Assembly (NCBI RefSeq): GCF_002240225.1
Contig: NZ_CP022584.1
Coordinates: 4,182,094 to 4,246,093 of the forward strand
Direction of reading: 5' to 3'
Source of the DNA: Paenibacillus physcomitrellae
GTDB lineage: Bacteria; Bacillota; Bacilli; Paenibacillales; Paenibacillaceae
DNA length: 64,000 bases
Under the pieces are notes generated by a model, which did no database searches, had not been told where the DNA came from, and saw only the letters and a program-made list of their open reading frames with translations. This document shows positions 44,481 to 52,576 of this stretch, in pieces. The position numbers and the translations under genes were made by a program. Numbering within the stretch: position 1 is the stretch's first letter; every line of letters starts with the position of its first letter.

Positions 44481-44636
44481 GTGAATTTAAGTGTTCATGC
44501 CTCTGTGCCTTATAATCACCAATTCTTTAAGTCCCCGAGTACGATCGTCTCCAAAAAAGAGGAACCCCGCGAGAAAAACGCCAATTTTGCAGAGATTTTA
44601 AATGAAAAGCTGAAGCAGGCAGAACGCTGCCGTTAA
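44481..44636 (+). CDS. Small hypothetical protein, 51 residues
   Basis: GTG at 44481 with GGGAGGAAAAG upstream starts a 51-residue soluble, Lys/Glu-rich protein ending FAEILNEKLKQAERCR, probably helical. A convincing terminator follows at 44690. I do not recognise it. Confidence 0.6.
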   Translation: MNLSVHASVPYNHQFFKSPSTIVSKKEEPREKNANFAEILNEKLKQAERCR

Positions 44637-44689
44637 AGCTGTTAGCCCAGCAAGGTTAATAGGCAATGTTAACTTTATTATGTTCTGAG

Positions 44690-44734
44690 AAAGCCGTCTC
44701 CGGTTACAATGAAACCGCTGGACGGCTTTTTGCG
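44690..44734 (+). terminator. Terminator after the 51-residue gene
   Basis: AAGCCGTC with inner GGTT pairs with AACC and GACGGCTT, then TTTTTGC. It argues against the upstream in-frame start of the malic enzyme at 44709. Confidence 0.8.
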
Positions 44735-44816
44735 TGGTTTGAACAAGGCGAGCCGCAAGGAAACCGAAGCAGATCAAACAGATAAAAGAACAGGGATGGA
44801 GAAAGAGGGAATTAAC

Positions 44817-46532
44817 ATGCGGCCGTTTAGACCCACCGAACATGGAAAAACGATTGAAACAACTTTAAGAGGCAAAGACCTGCTCTCCTGCCCCATGCTG
44901 AACAAAGGGGTTGCCTTCACGCTGGAAGAGCGCAGGGAGCTGGGGCTTACCGGCCTGCTGCCGCCTGTGGTGATGACGATTGAGGAGCAGGTCAAGCGGG
45001 TGTACGAACAGCTTCAAAACCAGCCGGATCCTTTACATAAAAATATCGCCTTAAACGATTTGTTTCACCGGAATGTCGTTTTGTTTTACCGTCTGCTGAA
45101 CGAGCATCTAAACGAGATGCTGCCGATCGCGTATACGCCAACCGTGGGGCAGGCGATCCAGGCCTACAGTCATGAATACCACCGGCCGGGCGGCGTCTAT
45201 TTGTCCATTAATGAACCGGAAGAGATCGAAAGAGCCATTCAGAACGTGCGCGATTCTGCAGGAGAAATAGATTTGATCGTCGCAACGGATTCGGAAAGCA
45301 TCTTGGGCATAGGCGACTGGGGCATTGGGGGAATCAACATTTCCATAGGCAAGCTGGCCGTATACACAGCGGCTGCAGGTATAGATCCAAGCCGGGTGCT
45401 TGCCGTTGTGCTTGACGTCGGCACGGATAATGCCAAGCTGCTCGAAGATCCTTTATACATGGGCAACCGCCACGCCCGTGTACGCGGTGAAAGATATGAA
45501 CGGTTTATCGACCGGTTTATCCAGGCAGCTGTGCGGACCTTCCCGGATGTGCTGCTGCACTGGGAGGATCTGGGCAGCGTAAATGCCCGGCAGATTTTGA
45601 ACAAATATGCCGGCAGCCTGCTCACCTTCAACGACGATATCCAGGGGACGGGCGCTGTTGCCCTGGCTGCCGTCCAGTCGGCCTGCAGGCTGACGAATAC
45701 GCCGCTGACCGGGCAGCGCGTGCTGATCTTTGGAGCCGGCTCGGCGGGCATCGGCATTGCCGATCAGATTTGCGCCGCCATGCAGCAGCAGGGCTTAACC
45801 CGAGCGGAGGCGCTGAGACGCTTCTGGGCTTACGATCGGCGGGGGCTGCTGACGGAGAGCACCGAGAATGTGCTGGATTATCAGCTGCCTTACGTGCGCC
45901 CGGATGCGGAATGCCGGGAATGGAACCGGAATGAAGCCGGCGTCATTCCGCTGCTTGAGGTCGTCCGGCAGGTGAAGCCGACGATCCTGATCGGCACCTC
46001 CGGCGTGGCCGGCGCTTTCTCGGAATTGATCGTGCGGGAAATGGCCCGGCATGTGGAGCGGCCGGTGATCCTGCCGATGTCCAATCCGACGGCTCTTGCC
46101 GAGGCGGTGCCGGCAGATCTGCTCGCCTGGACCGAAGGGCGGGCCTTAATCGCTACGGGCAGCCCGTTCGAGCCAGCTGAGCTGAACGGCGTCCATTACG
46201 AAATCGCCCAATCCAATAATGCTTTAGTTTTCCCTGGCCTTGGACTCGGGGCCATCGTGGTGAAGGCCAAACGTCTGACGCCGGGCATGTTCAGTGCAGC
46301 GTCTGACGCTATAGCTGCGTTTGTTGCACAGCAAGAGGAGCTCGCGCTGCTTCCGCGTGTCGACGACCTTCGGGCCGTCTCCCTGGCGGTAGCAGCAGCC
46401 GTGGCCAATCAGGCCATCGCAGAAGGTATGGCCGGGGATGTCCCGCAGGATGTGGAAGCAGCTATACACAGCGCCGTATGGCCGTGCGAATATAAGCCAA
46501 TCAAGGCGATGCCGGAGCCTGTTACGGTATAA
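44817..46532 (+). CDS. NAD-type malic enzyme (SfcA/MaeA class)
   Basis: A 571-residue malic enzyme of the long class, which oxidatively decarboxylates L-malate to pyruvate. Motifs: [11 protein letters not shown] with the catalytic Tyr, [17 protein letters not shown] and [11 protein letters not shown] for metal binding, [12 protein letters not shown] for the nucleotide, and [14 protein letters not shown] 44817 follows GAAAGAGGG; the longer frame to 44709 lies inside a terminator. Its single-gene context gives no clue whether it works in malate use, NADH supply or pyruvate supply. Confidence 0.94.
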   Translation: MRPFRPTEHGKTIETTLRGKDLLSCPMLNKGVAFTLEERRELGLTGLLPPVVMTIEEQVKRVYEQLQNQPDPLHKNIALNDLFHRNVVLFYRLLNEHLNEMLPIAYTPTVGQAIQAYSHEYHRPGGVYLSINEPEEIERAIQNVRDSAGEIDLIVATDSESILGIGDWGIGGINISIGKLAVYTAAAGIDPSRVLAVVLDVGTDNAKLLEDPLYMGNRHARVRGERYERFIDRFIQAAVRTFPDVLLHWEDLGSVNARQILNKYAGSLLTFNDDIQGTGAVALAAVQSACRLTNTPLTGQRVLIFGAGSAGIGIADQICAAMQQQGLTRAEALRRFWAYDRRGLLTESTENVLDYQLPYVRPDAECREWNRNEAGVIPLLEVVRQVKPTILIGTSGVAGAFSELIVREMARHVERPVILPMSNPTALAEAVPADLLAWTEGRALIATGSPFEPAELNGVHYEIAQSNNALVFPGLGLGAIVVKAKRLTPGMFSAASDAIAAFVAQQEELALLPRVDDLRAVSLAVAAAVANQAIAEGMAGDVPQDVEAAIHSAVWPCEYKPIKAMPEPVTV

Positions 46533-46552
46533 AAGATTCCTATAAAAATATA

Positions 46553-46594
46553 AACAGCCATTTCCGCATCTGCGGCAATGGCTGTTCGTTTTTT
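46553..46594. terminator. Terminator between the malic enzyme and padR genes
   Basis: AACAGCCATT and AATGGCTGTT enclose CCGC/GCGG, followed by CGTTTTTTC; it may serve both convergent genes. Confidence 0.88.
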
Positions 46595-46600
46595 CTATCG

Positions 46601-47173
46601 TTATTCCTCGTCTTCCAGAATCGAGGCCGGGGCAATTTCGGCCAGACGTCCCTCATGCGCGTCCTGATACAGCCGTTTCAGCCATTTAAGCTCCGTTTTG
46701 GCATGCTCATAATTACCTGCCATCAAATGAAGGACACTGCGGGGAACGACGCCGATATGCTCCTGGTAAAGCTCATACAGATAATTGACCTGGTGCTCCG
46801 CTTCAACAACCCTTTTCTTCAGCACGTCCGCCATTTTAGCCTGATCGCCTTTCCAGGCGAAAGCAAGCGCCATCTTGATCGGCGTATGAATCGGCTCGAT
46901 TTCCTCCAGCATGCTGAGCAGCAGCTTTTCAAAATAAGCTTTGCCTTTATCCGTAATCTGATAGACGGTTTTGTCCGGGCGGTTATCGCTTTTAATGACT
47001 TCTACCGCTTCGATATACGCCTGTTTGGCTAACTGCTCTACAGCGTAATAGAGGGAGCCGATCTGAATTTTGGTGTTCTGATCCAGCGCCCGGTCTTTCA
47101 TGATCGTGCGGATTTCGTAGGGGTGCATGTTTTTCTCCATCAGCAGTCCTAGAATAGCCAGTTTGATCGGCAT
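46601..47173 (-). CDS. PadR-family transcriptional regulator
   Basis: A 190-residue PadR protein: N-terminal winged helix (AILGLLMEKNMHPYEIRTIMK, IQIGSLYYAVEQL) and the helical C-terminal dimerisation domain. CGGAGA precedes the ATG. It is three bases downstream of an EmrB-type MFS gene in one operon, the usual arrangement for drug-responsive PadR repressors. Twin palindromes at the operon promoter are its likely sites. Confidence 0.9.
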   Translation of the reverse strand: MPIKLAILGLLMEKNMHPYEIRTIMKDRALDQNTKIQIGSLYYAVEQLAKQAYIEAVEVIKSDNRPDKTVYQITDKGKAYFEKLLLSMLEEIEPIHTPIKMALAFAWKGDQAKMADVLKKRVVEAEHQVNYLYELYQEHIGVVPRSVLHLMAGNYEHAKTELKWLKRLYQDAHEGRLAEIAPASILEDEE

Positions 47174-47176
47174 AGT

Positions 47177-48715
47177 CTATTCTCCGGAGATTTGGGCTGC
47201 CGGCTTGCCAGCCGAGGCTTTTTTATCCACCTGAACCCGGTCTTTCGGCATAAGCACGATAAACAGAGCGGCCAATGCCACAGCAATAAGCGACCATAAG
47301 AACGTATGGGCGATGGAAGTTGCCATAGCGTCAGAAATTTTGTTCAGCACGGCTTCAGGAATCAGCTTGCGGTTCTCCGGTGTCAAGGCGTTCTGCGGAT
47401 TGCCGAACGAAGCGGCATCCTGCCCGCTGCCGGCAAAAGCTTTCGACATTTGACCGGTGAGCAGGTTGCGCTGGATAATACCGAAGATCGTAATGCCCAC
47501 TGTCATGCCCAGAGAACGCATGAACGTAATCGTGGACGTAGCCGAACCGCGCTGGCGCATTTCGAAATGATGAATGCTGGCAAGGTTCAGGGTGGAGAAG
47601 GAGAAACCAACTCCGATACCGGTGATAATGCTATAAACGGTCAATAAAGCCCGCGAGGAATCCGAATTCAGGGTGCCGAGCAGAATCATGCCGGCAATAA
47701 AAAAGACGATCGAAATCAGCATGATATTCCGGAACGAGAGGCGGGTGGACAACAGGCCGCCGGATTGCGCACCGATGACCGAGCCGATCATCATCGGCAT
47801 CAGGATCAGTCCGGAGTTGGTGGCCGAACCGCCGTAAACTCCCTGCACGAAGATTGGAATATAAACCGTTGCGACAATAAACACAGCTCCATAAAAAAGA
47901 GCAACGGCGTTGCTGGCCGCAAACAGCCGGACCTTGAACATTTCGAAAGAAATGATCGGCTCGGAAGCCTTCCGTTCGATCAGCAGGAACGCGATCAGCA
48001 AGGCGGCAAATCCGGCGAACAAACCGATAATTTGCGCAGAATTCCAGGCATAGGTGTCGCCGCCCAGCTCAAGCCCGAACATCAGGCAGACGATGGCTCC
48101 CACCAGCGTAATCGCGCCGAACCAATCAATCTTCTGCTTCATATGGGATGGAGACTCTTTGTAGAAGCCCATAATCAGGATAAAGGATACGATTCCGACG
48201 GGAACGTTGATGTAAAACACCCAGTTCCAGCCCAGGTGATCTGTAATAAATGCCCCCAGAAGCGGGCCTACAATGCTGGACAATCCGAATACCGCGCCGA
48301 ACAGGCCTGTAGCTTTACCACGGGATTTAGGCGGGAAGATGTCAAAAATAATCGTGAAGGCGATCGGCATCAAAGCGCCGCCTCCAATACCTTGAATGAC
48401 CCGGAACAAGCTGAGCTGCGTAATGCTGGTGGCAAGGCCGCACAGAATCGAACCGAGCAGAAAAACGACGATGCCAAAGACGTAGAAACGTTTGCGTCCA
48501 TACATGTCGGATAATTTACCGAAGATAGGGGTACCGGCCATTACGGCTACCATATAAGCGGAGGTTACCCATACAAATTGTTCCATACCGCCCAGGTCGG
48601 ATACAATGGTTCCCATTGCGGTAGTTACGATCGTGTTGTCCATTGCCGCCATCAAAATGCCCAGCAGCAAACCGGCCACGATAAACCGGAGACTTCTTGG
48701 ATTGCTTTGAATCAT
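47177..48715 (-). CDS. DHA2-family multidrug MFS efflux transporter (EmrB/QacA type)
   Basis: A 512-residue 14-span drug:proton antiporter: MAAMDNTIVTTAMGTI in span 1, GKLSDMYGRKRFYVFG in loop 2/3, and the motif-C region GLSSIVGPLLGAFITDHLGW. AAAGGAG lies seven bases upstream. It is co-transcribed with the padR gene and probably exports toxic compounds that are also sensed by that regulator. Confidence 0.92.
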   Translation of the reverse strand: MIQSNPRSLRFIVAGLLLGILMAAMDNTIVTTAMGTIVSDLGGMEQFVWVTSAYMVAVMAGTPIFGKLSDMYGRKRFYVFGIVVFLLGSILCGLATSITQLSLFRVIQGIGGGALMPIAFTIIFDIFPPKSRGKATGLFGAVFGLSSIVGPLLGAFITDHLGWNWVFYINVPVGIVSFILIMGFYKESPSHMKQKIDWFGAITLVGAIVCLMFGLELGGDTYAWNSAQIIGLFAGFAALLIAFLLIERKASEPIISFEMFKVRLFAASNAVALFYGAVFIVATVYIPIFVQGVYGGSATNSGLILMPMMIGSVIGAQSGGLLSTRLSFRNIMLISIVFFIAGMILLGTLNSDSSRALLTVYSIITGIGVGFSFSTLNLASIHHFEMRQRGSATSTITFMRSLGMTVGITIFGIIQRNLLTGQMSKAFAGSGQDAASFGNPQNALTPENRKLIPEAVLNKISDAMATSIAHTFLWSLIAVALAALFIVLMPKDRVQVDKKASAGKPAAQISGE

Positions 48716-48734
48716 GATTAAACTCCTTTTTCTT

Positions 48735-48786
48735 TATTCAAATTTGAATACTTCATCATTATATTCAAATTTGAATAGAAATCAAT
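48735..48786 (-). promoter_or_regulatory. Twin operators and promoter of the MFS-padR operon
   Basis: Two copies of the perfect 16-base palindrome TATTCAAATTTGAATA lie at 48735-48750 and 48762-48777, 27 bases apart. Between them is TATAAT on the minus strand (48758-48763), with TTGATT at 48780-48785 as -35. One copy covers the spacer, the other the transcription start, a textbook repression layout. Confidence 0.8.
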
Positions 48787-48788
48787 TA

Positions 48789-48830
48789 AAAAAAATCGCG
48801 ATCTTCGTAAAAAGAAGACCACGACTTTTT
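48789..48830 (-). terminator. Terminator after the Gfo/Idh/MocA gene
   Basis: On the minus strand TCG-G-TCTTC pairs with GAAGA-C-CGA, followed by a T-run of eight. Flanking A-runs on the other side are also T-rich. Confidence 0.65.
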
Positions 48831-48877
48831 TAAAAAACTTCAAAAGTTCCACTGCAGGACTAAGAACCTGCTTTGAC

Positions 48878-49873
48878 TTAATACATGCCCGTTTGGTCCG
48901 CCGGATAGACGAGCCCAAGCTGCCTGCGGGCTTCATCCATAATTTCAGCCGAGATTAAAGTCCGATCGTGGCTGTTGACGGTGGATTCGATGGAGCCCTG
49001 GCGGATCATTTTCATAAACTCAACCGTCTCATAGGTCATCGTAGGCAAAGCGGTAGGGATCGAAATATCCTCCTCATGGCCGTCCCGGTAACGGATCACG
49101 ACATGGTGAGGTTCGCTCAGTTTGTCGATCACGATTGAGCCAAGCTCACCTTGGATTTCGGAGGGGAGGGCGGAGTCGGTAATTTTGGAATACATGACAA
49201 CCGCATCCATCTCCGGATAAGAGGCAATCAGGGTGCCTTCGCCGTCTACACCTGATTCCAGCATATATCCGGTCGCTTTGACGGTAGATGGCTTGCCAAA
49301 CAGCGTCACCATCGGATAGATGCCGTAGATCCCCAGATCCATTAACGCTCCGTTAGAGAATTCCGGTTTAAAGGCGTTCAGAATTTCGCCCTCCTTGTAA
49401 GCATCGTACCGGGAGGAGTATTGACAGAAATTCGCGATATAGCGGCGGATCGGGCCGATCTTGTTCAGATTGTCGCGGATGGTCCGGAAATTCGGCAGCA
49501 GGGTTGTTTTCAGGGCTTCCATAAAAACAACGTTGTTCGCTTTAGCCGCTTCAATCATGGCTTTGACTTCCCGTACGTTTGAAGCCGCAGGTTTCTCACA
49601 GAGCACATGTTTGCCGTGATTCATGGCCGCGATCGCCTGGCTCGCATGAAGAGAATTGGGACTGGCAATATATACAGCGTCTATGGTATCGCTTTCCAGG
49701 AGCATATTCAGATCCGTGTAAAGATTAGGAATATTGTGTTTCTCGGCAAAAGCCTGCGCTTTCTCTAGAGTCCGGGAATAAACGGCCGAAAGGACAAAAC
49801 CTTCGGCTTCAGTCGCCGCCTCAATGAACCGGTCGGTAATCCAGTTGGTTCCAATGATGCCGAAACGAATCAT
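48878..49873 (-). CDS. Gfo/Idh/MocA-family NAD(P)-dependent oxidoreductase
   Basis: A 331-residue protein with an N-terminal Rossmann fold (IRFGIIGTNWITDRF) and the family EKP motif (HGKHVLCEKPAASN, residues about 90-100) followed by the alpha/beta substrate domain (GALMDLGIYGIYP). It probably oxidises or reduces a sugar, inositol or related polyol. AAGGAGG precedes the ATG. It is a single gene; no substrate is indicated by its neighbours. Confidence 0.88.
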   Translation of the reverse strand: MIRFGIIGTNWITDRFIEAATEAEGFVLSAVYSRTLEKAQAFAEKHNIPNLYTDLNMLLESDTIDAVYIASPNSLHASQAIAAMNHGKHVLCEKPAASNVREVKAMIEAAKANNVVFMEALKTTLLPNFRTIRDNLNKIGPIRRYIANFCQYSSRYDAYKEGEILNAFKPEFSNGALMDLGIYGIYPMVTLFGKPSTVKATGYMLESGVDGEGTLIASYPEMDAVVMYSKITDSALPSEIQGELGSIVIDKLSEPHHVVIRYRDGHEEDISIPTALPTMTYETVEFMKMIRQGSIESTVNSHDRTLISAEIMDEARRQLGLVYPADQTGMY

Positions 49874-50035
49874 GTTATGGCCTCCTTAAAGTTACTTGCG
49901 CCCTTTGTGCGTGTCCGGCAGCAAGTATTATCACATTGTCAGTTATAATAGAACCGGCAGAGAAATGCAACCCTGCTCAAGAATGGGGCCTGCCGATAAC
50001 CATTTACATGACCCTTTTTCATAATCATTAAATAG

Positions 50036-50063
50036 AAAAAAAAGAAGACGGAAGACCGTCCTC
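50036..50063 (-). terminator. Terminator after the glycosyltransferase gene
   Basis: On the minus strand GAGGACGGT-CTT-CCGTCTTC followed by T7. The remaining bases to 49874 contain no gene. Confidence 0.75.
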
Positions 50064-50104
50064 TCCATCTCCAATATAGAAGGCAGCGCCATCCCGATCG
50101 GCGT

Positions 50105-50821
50105 TCAGCCCGGCATACCTGCCAGCCGCTGCCGCAGCATCGGCTCATAATAAGCTCTCATCATCTCAAATTCCGGTGTAATCCGGTCTATATGACGTAC
50201 GGTTCCCATGCCGGAATGACGGCGGTATAGGGTTAACGGCTGATTCAAATACCCCATGTGCACCCCGTTGATCGCAATTCTGGCCCAGAGATCGTAGTCA
50301 TGCGTATAAGGCAGATCGGGATTAAACCAGCCGACCGCTTCAATCAGGTTGCGCAGCATCATAACCGTGCAGCCGTTGATTGGACAATAGCTCAGCATGG
50401 CCGAAACGAGCGCTTTTTCACTCGGGAATGCGAATTGGCTGTTAGGCTGCACAATGCTGCCGTATTCATTAATCGTGTGATAATCGGTGAAGCTGAACTG
50501 AAGATGGTGACTTTCCATAAAAGCGACCTGGTTCGCAATTTTATCCGGATAGAAGGCGTCATCCGAGCTGAGCCAGACCACATATTTGCCGCTTGCGCGG
50601 GTCATACCGTGGTTAAGGGCGCTGGCCGTACCGCCGTTGGCTTTGCCCAGATAGACAATTCTCGAGCGGTAAGGGTCGATTTTGTATTGGTATTCCGTAG
50701 AACCGTCGTCCACGACAATGACTTCAATGGCTTCATAAGTTTGCGCCAGAACGCTGGAGATCGCATGGTCAATATACGGATCATTATAAAAAGGAATGAC
50801 GACCGTTACAATCGGTGGCAT
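50105..50821 (-). CDS. GT2-family glycosyltransferase
   Basis: A 238-residue GT-A enzyme: VTVVIPFYNDPYIDHAISSVLAQTY, VIVVDDGSTE and the nucleotide-sugar metal motif in WLSSDDAFYPD, then HDYDLWARIAINGV as the acceptor region. No membrane segment is evident. AAAGGTG lies seven bases before the ATG. Such short GT2 proteins act on wall, capsule or lipid-linked sugars. No polysaccharide cluster is adjacent. Confidence 0.88.
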   Translation of the reverse strand: MPPIVTVVIPFYNDPYIDHAISSVLAQTYEAIEVIVVDDGSTEYQYKIDPYRSRIVYLGKANGGTASALNHGMTRASGKYVVWLSSDDAFYPDKIANQVAFMESHHLQFSFTDYHTINEYGSIVQPNSQFAFPSEKALVSAMLSYCPINGCTVMMLRNLIEAVGWFNPDLPYTHDYDLWARIAINGVHMGYLNQPLTLYRRHSGMGTVRHIDRITPEFEMMRAYYEPMLRQRLAGMPG

Positions 50822-50917
50822 GTGTCCAACACCTTTCTAAAGAGTTTCGGGCTATGTAATCAGTGTATGAAGTTGAAAGGGCGGGGGCTTGGATGGCTGT
50901 ACCGCTTTCTGGTGAAA

Positions 50918-50967
50918 AAAAGACCTGAAGAAAGGTCTCCTGATCGGAGCCGTTCTTCAGGTCTTTG
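50918..50967 (-). terminator. Terminator after fabH
   Basis: AAAGACCTGAAGAA pairs with TTCTTCAGGTCTTT around a loop of about 20 bases; T-run on the minus strand. Confidence 0.75.
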
Positions 50968-50984
50968 CTGGCTGAGCTGGCTGT

Positions 50985-51998
50985 CTACAAGGCCCAGCGC
51001 AGCAGCAGTCCGGCCTGGGACAAGCCGCCGCCAAAGCCGTACAGCATCAGCAATTGACCAGAGCGAATCCGTCCGTCGCGGACAGCCTGATGCAGGGCAA
51101 TCGGGATAGAAGCGGCGGATGTATTGCCGGTATAAGCAAGTGTACTTAGCGTCTTCTCCAGCGGGATGCCGGTCCGTTCGCTGACCGCTTCCAGAATCCG
51201 CATGTTCGGATTGTGTGGCACAAACCAATCCAGATCCTGAGCGGCGATGCCGGTTTGAGCTAAAAACTGTTCGATGCCCTCCGGCACCCGGCTGATCGCC
51301 CAGCGATAGACAGCCCGGCCGTTTTGCACGATAAAGCCGTTCTGCTCAACTGCCATCTCGCCGATATTCGGCGCGAGGCTGGAGCGGTACAAATGATGGC
51401 CTTCTTCGCCATCTGTCAGAGCAATAGTGCTTAGCCAGGATGCCGGTTCATCCGCCGATCCGGCTTCGACCAGCACGGCGCCAGCCCCGTCCCCGAACAG
51501 GATGCAGGTCGTCCGGTCTGAATAGTCGGTGATCTTGGACAAAGCTTCAGCGCCGATGACGAGTATCTTACGGTGCATCCCCGTAGCGATCAGTCCGCCG
51601 GCGAGCTGAAGCGCCGCTACGAAACCCGCGCAGGCCGCCTGCACGTCAACGGCTCCGCTGCCGCCAATGCCGAATTCGGCCTGCACACGCGCCGCCATCT
51701 GCGGGAAAAAGGTATCCGGCGTTGTGGTTGCTACAATAATATAATCCACGTCTTTAAGCTCTACTCGGTACTCCTCCACCATGCTGCGAACCGCAGCAAA
51801 ACACATATCGCTTGTAAATTCCCCTTGAGCGGCGATCCGCCGTTCGCGAATCCCTGTACGCTGGACAATCCATTCGTCCGACGTCTCCACCATGTTCTCC
51901 AGATCGGCGTTCGTCAGCTTCCTCTCCGGCAAATAGGAGCCGATCGCTGTAATCCTTGCGGTTGTTGTATATGTGAAGTTCCCGTCTTGTCTATTCAT
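50985..51998 (-). CDS. fabH: 3-oxoacyl-ACP synthase III (beta-ketoacyl-ACP synthase III)
   Basis: A 337-residue KAS III that starts fatty-acid synthesis by condensing an acyl-CoA primer with malonyl-ACP. The catalytic triad is visible: Cys in VDVQAACAGFVAAL, His in WFVPHNPNMRI and Asn in LAYTGNTSAAS. In Gram-positive bacteria such enzymes accept branched primers. AAAGGAGG lies ten bases upstream. The promoter carries a FapR-like box. It is not joined to fabF or plsX, so it may be a second, separately regulated fabH copy. Confidence 0.94.
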   Translation of the reverse strand: MNRQDGNFTYTTTARITAIGSYLPERKLTNADLENMVETSDEWIVQRTGIRERRIAAQGEFTSDMCFAAVRSMVEEYRVELKDVDYIIVATTTPDTFFPQMAARVQAEFGIGGSGAVDVQAACAGFVAALQLAGGLIATGMHRKILVIGAEALSKITDYSDRTTCILFGDGAGAVLVEAGSADEPASWLSTIALTDGEEGHHLYRSSLAPNIGEMAVEQNGFIVQNGRAVYRWAISRVPEGIEQFLAQTGIAAQDLDWFVPHNPNMRILEAVSERTGIPLEKTLSTLAYTGNTSAASIPIALHQAVRDGRIRSGQLLMLYGFGGGLSQAGLLLRWAL

Positions 51999-52018
51999 TT
52001 CCCAAAAACCTCCTTTGA

Positions 52019-52035
52019 TTAGTACCAGATACTAA
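52019..52035. promoter_or_regulatory. FapR-like operator at fabH
   Basis: TTAGTA-CCAGA-TACTAA is a perfect inverted repeat with a five-base centre, the half-site pattern of FapR boxes in Bacilli. It lies directly downstream of the fabH -10 element, so bound FapR would block transcription until malonyl-CoA releases it. Confidence 0.75.
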
Positions 52036-52046
52036 TACTTAGTGCT

Positions 52047-52075
52047 AATATAACGTTTTGCAAAGCGGAAGTCAA
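52047..52075 (-). promoter_or_regulatory. fabH promoter
   Basis: On the minus strand TTGACT (52070-52075) and TATATT (52047-52052) are 17 bases apart. Confidence 0.75.
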
Positions 52076-52183
52076 CTTATCATTAGGGAGGGGCCCCTTA
52101 TTTAGAATGGCTAAAAAAGTGGCACATGTGTGACAAATGTCATAGCAAAATTTCACAGTTGTCTGCATAATCTGTTTTTGTAA

Positions 52184-52203
52184 ATCTTCAAATATTTGAA
52201 GAT
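52184..52203. promoter_or_regulatory. Palindromic operator of the arsR-sulP pair
   Basis: ATCTTCAAATATTTGAAGAT is a perfect 20-base palindrome of the ArsR/SmtB type (inner TTCAAATATTTGAA), located 25 bases before the regulator start. Confidence 0.7.
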
Positions 52204-52228
52204 AACAGAACAGAAAGGGTGGGCTTGA

Positions 52229-52558
52229 ATGGATATGCAGATTCCCCGCTTCAAGGCGGAATTTTTTAAAGCTTTGGCTCATCCGCTTCGGATACGGATT
52301 CTGGAGGTGTTGTGCGAAGGAGAACGCAACGTCAATGAAATTCAATCGATCGTAGGTCTTGAAGGTTCTGCAGTATCCCAGCAATTAGCGGTACTGCGCG
52401 CCAAAAATCTGGTAAACACCGTCAAATCCGGCACCACCGTCACTTATTCGCTCCGCGACCCGCTGATCCGTGATCTGCTGGCCGTGGCGAAGCAAATTTT
52501 TAACAACCACCTGGTTGAAACCATTTCGGTATTGGAAGAAATGCAGCAGAACCCATAG
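52229..52558 (+). CDS. ArsR/SmtB-family transcriptional regulator
   Basis: A 109-residue winged-helix repressor: FFKALAHPLRIRILEVLCEGERNVNEIQ followed by recognition helix GSAVSQQLAVLRAKNLV. The classical ELCxCD metal motif is reduced to LCEGE with one cysteine, so metal sensing through that site is unlikely; a thiol or other signal is possible. AGAAAGGGTGG precedes the ATG. The SulP gene starts 18 bases after its stop, so they form an operon controlled by the palindrome upstream. Confidence 0.9.
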   Translation: MDMQIPRFKAEFFKALAHPLRIRILEVLCEGERNVNEIQSIVGLEGSAVSQQLAVLRAKNLVNTVKSGTTVTYSLRDPLIRDLLAVAKQIFNNHLVETISVLEEMQQNP

Positions 52559-52576
52559 AGAAAAGAAGGTAGAAAG

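Noticed and set aside
44709-44816. Longer N-terminus of the malic enzyme
   Set aside because: This stretch overlaps a terminator and has no ribosome site, while ATG 44817 has a good one.
50258-51109. 283-residue plus-strand open frame
   Set aside because: Antisense to the glycosyltransferase and the end of fabH; low-quality composition and no start signal.
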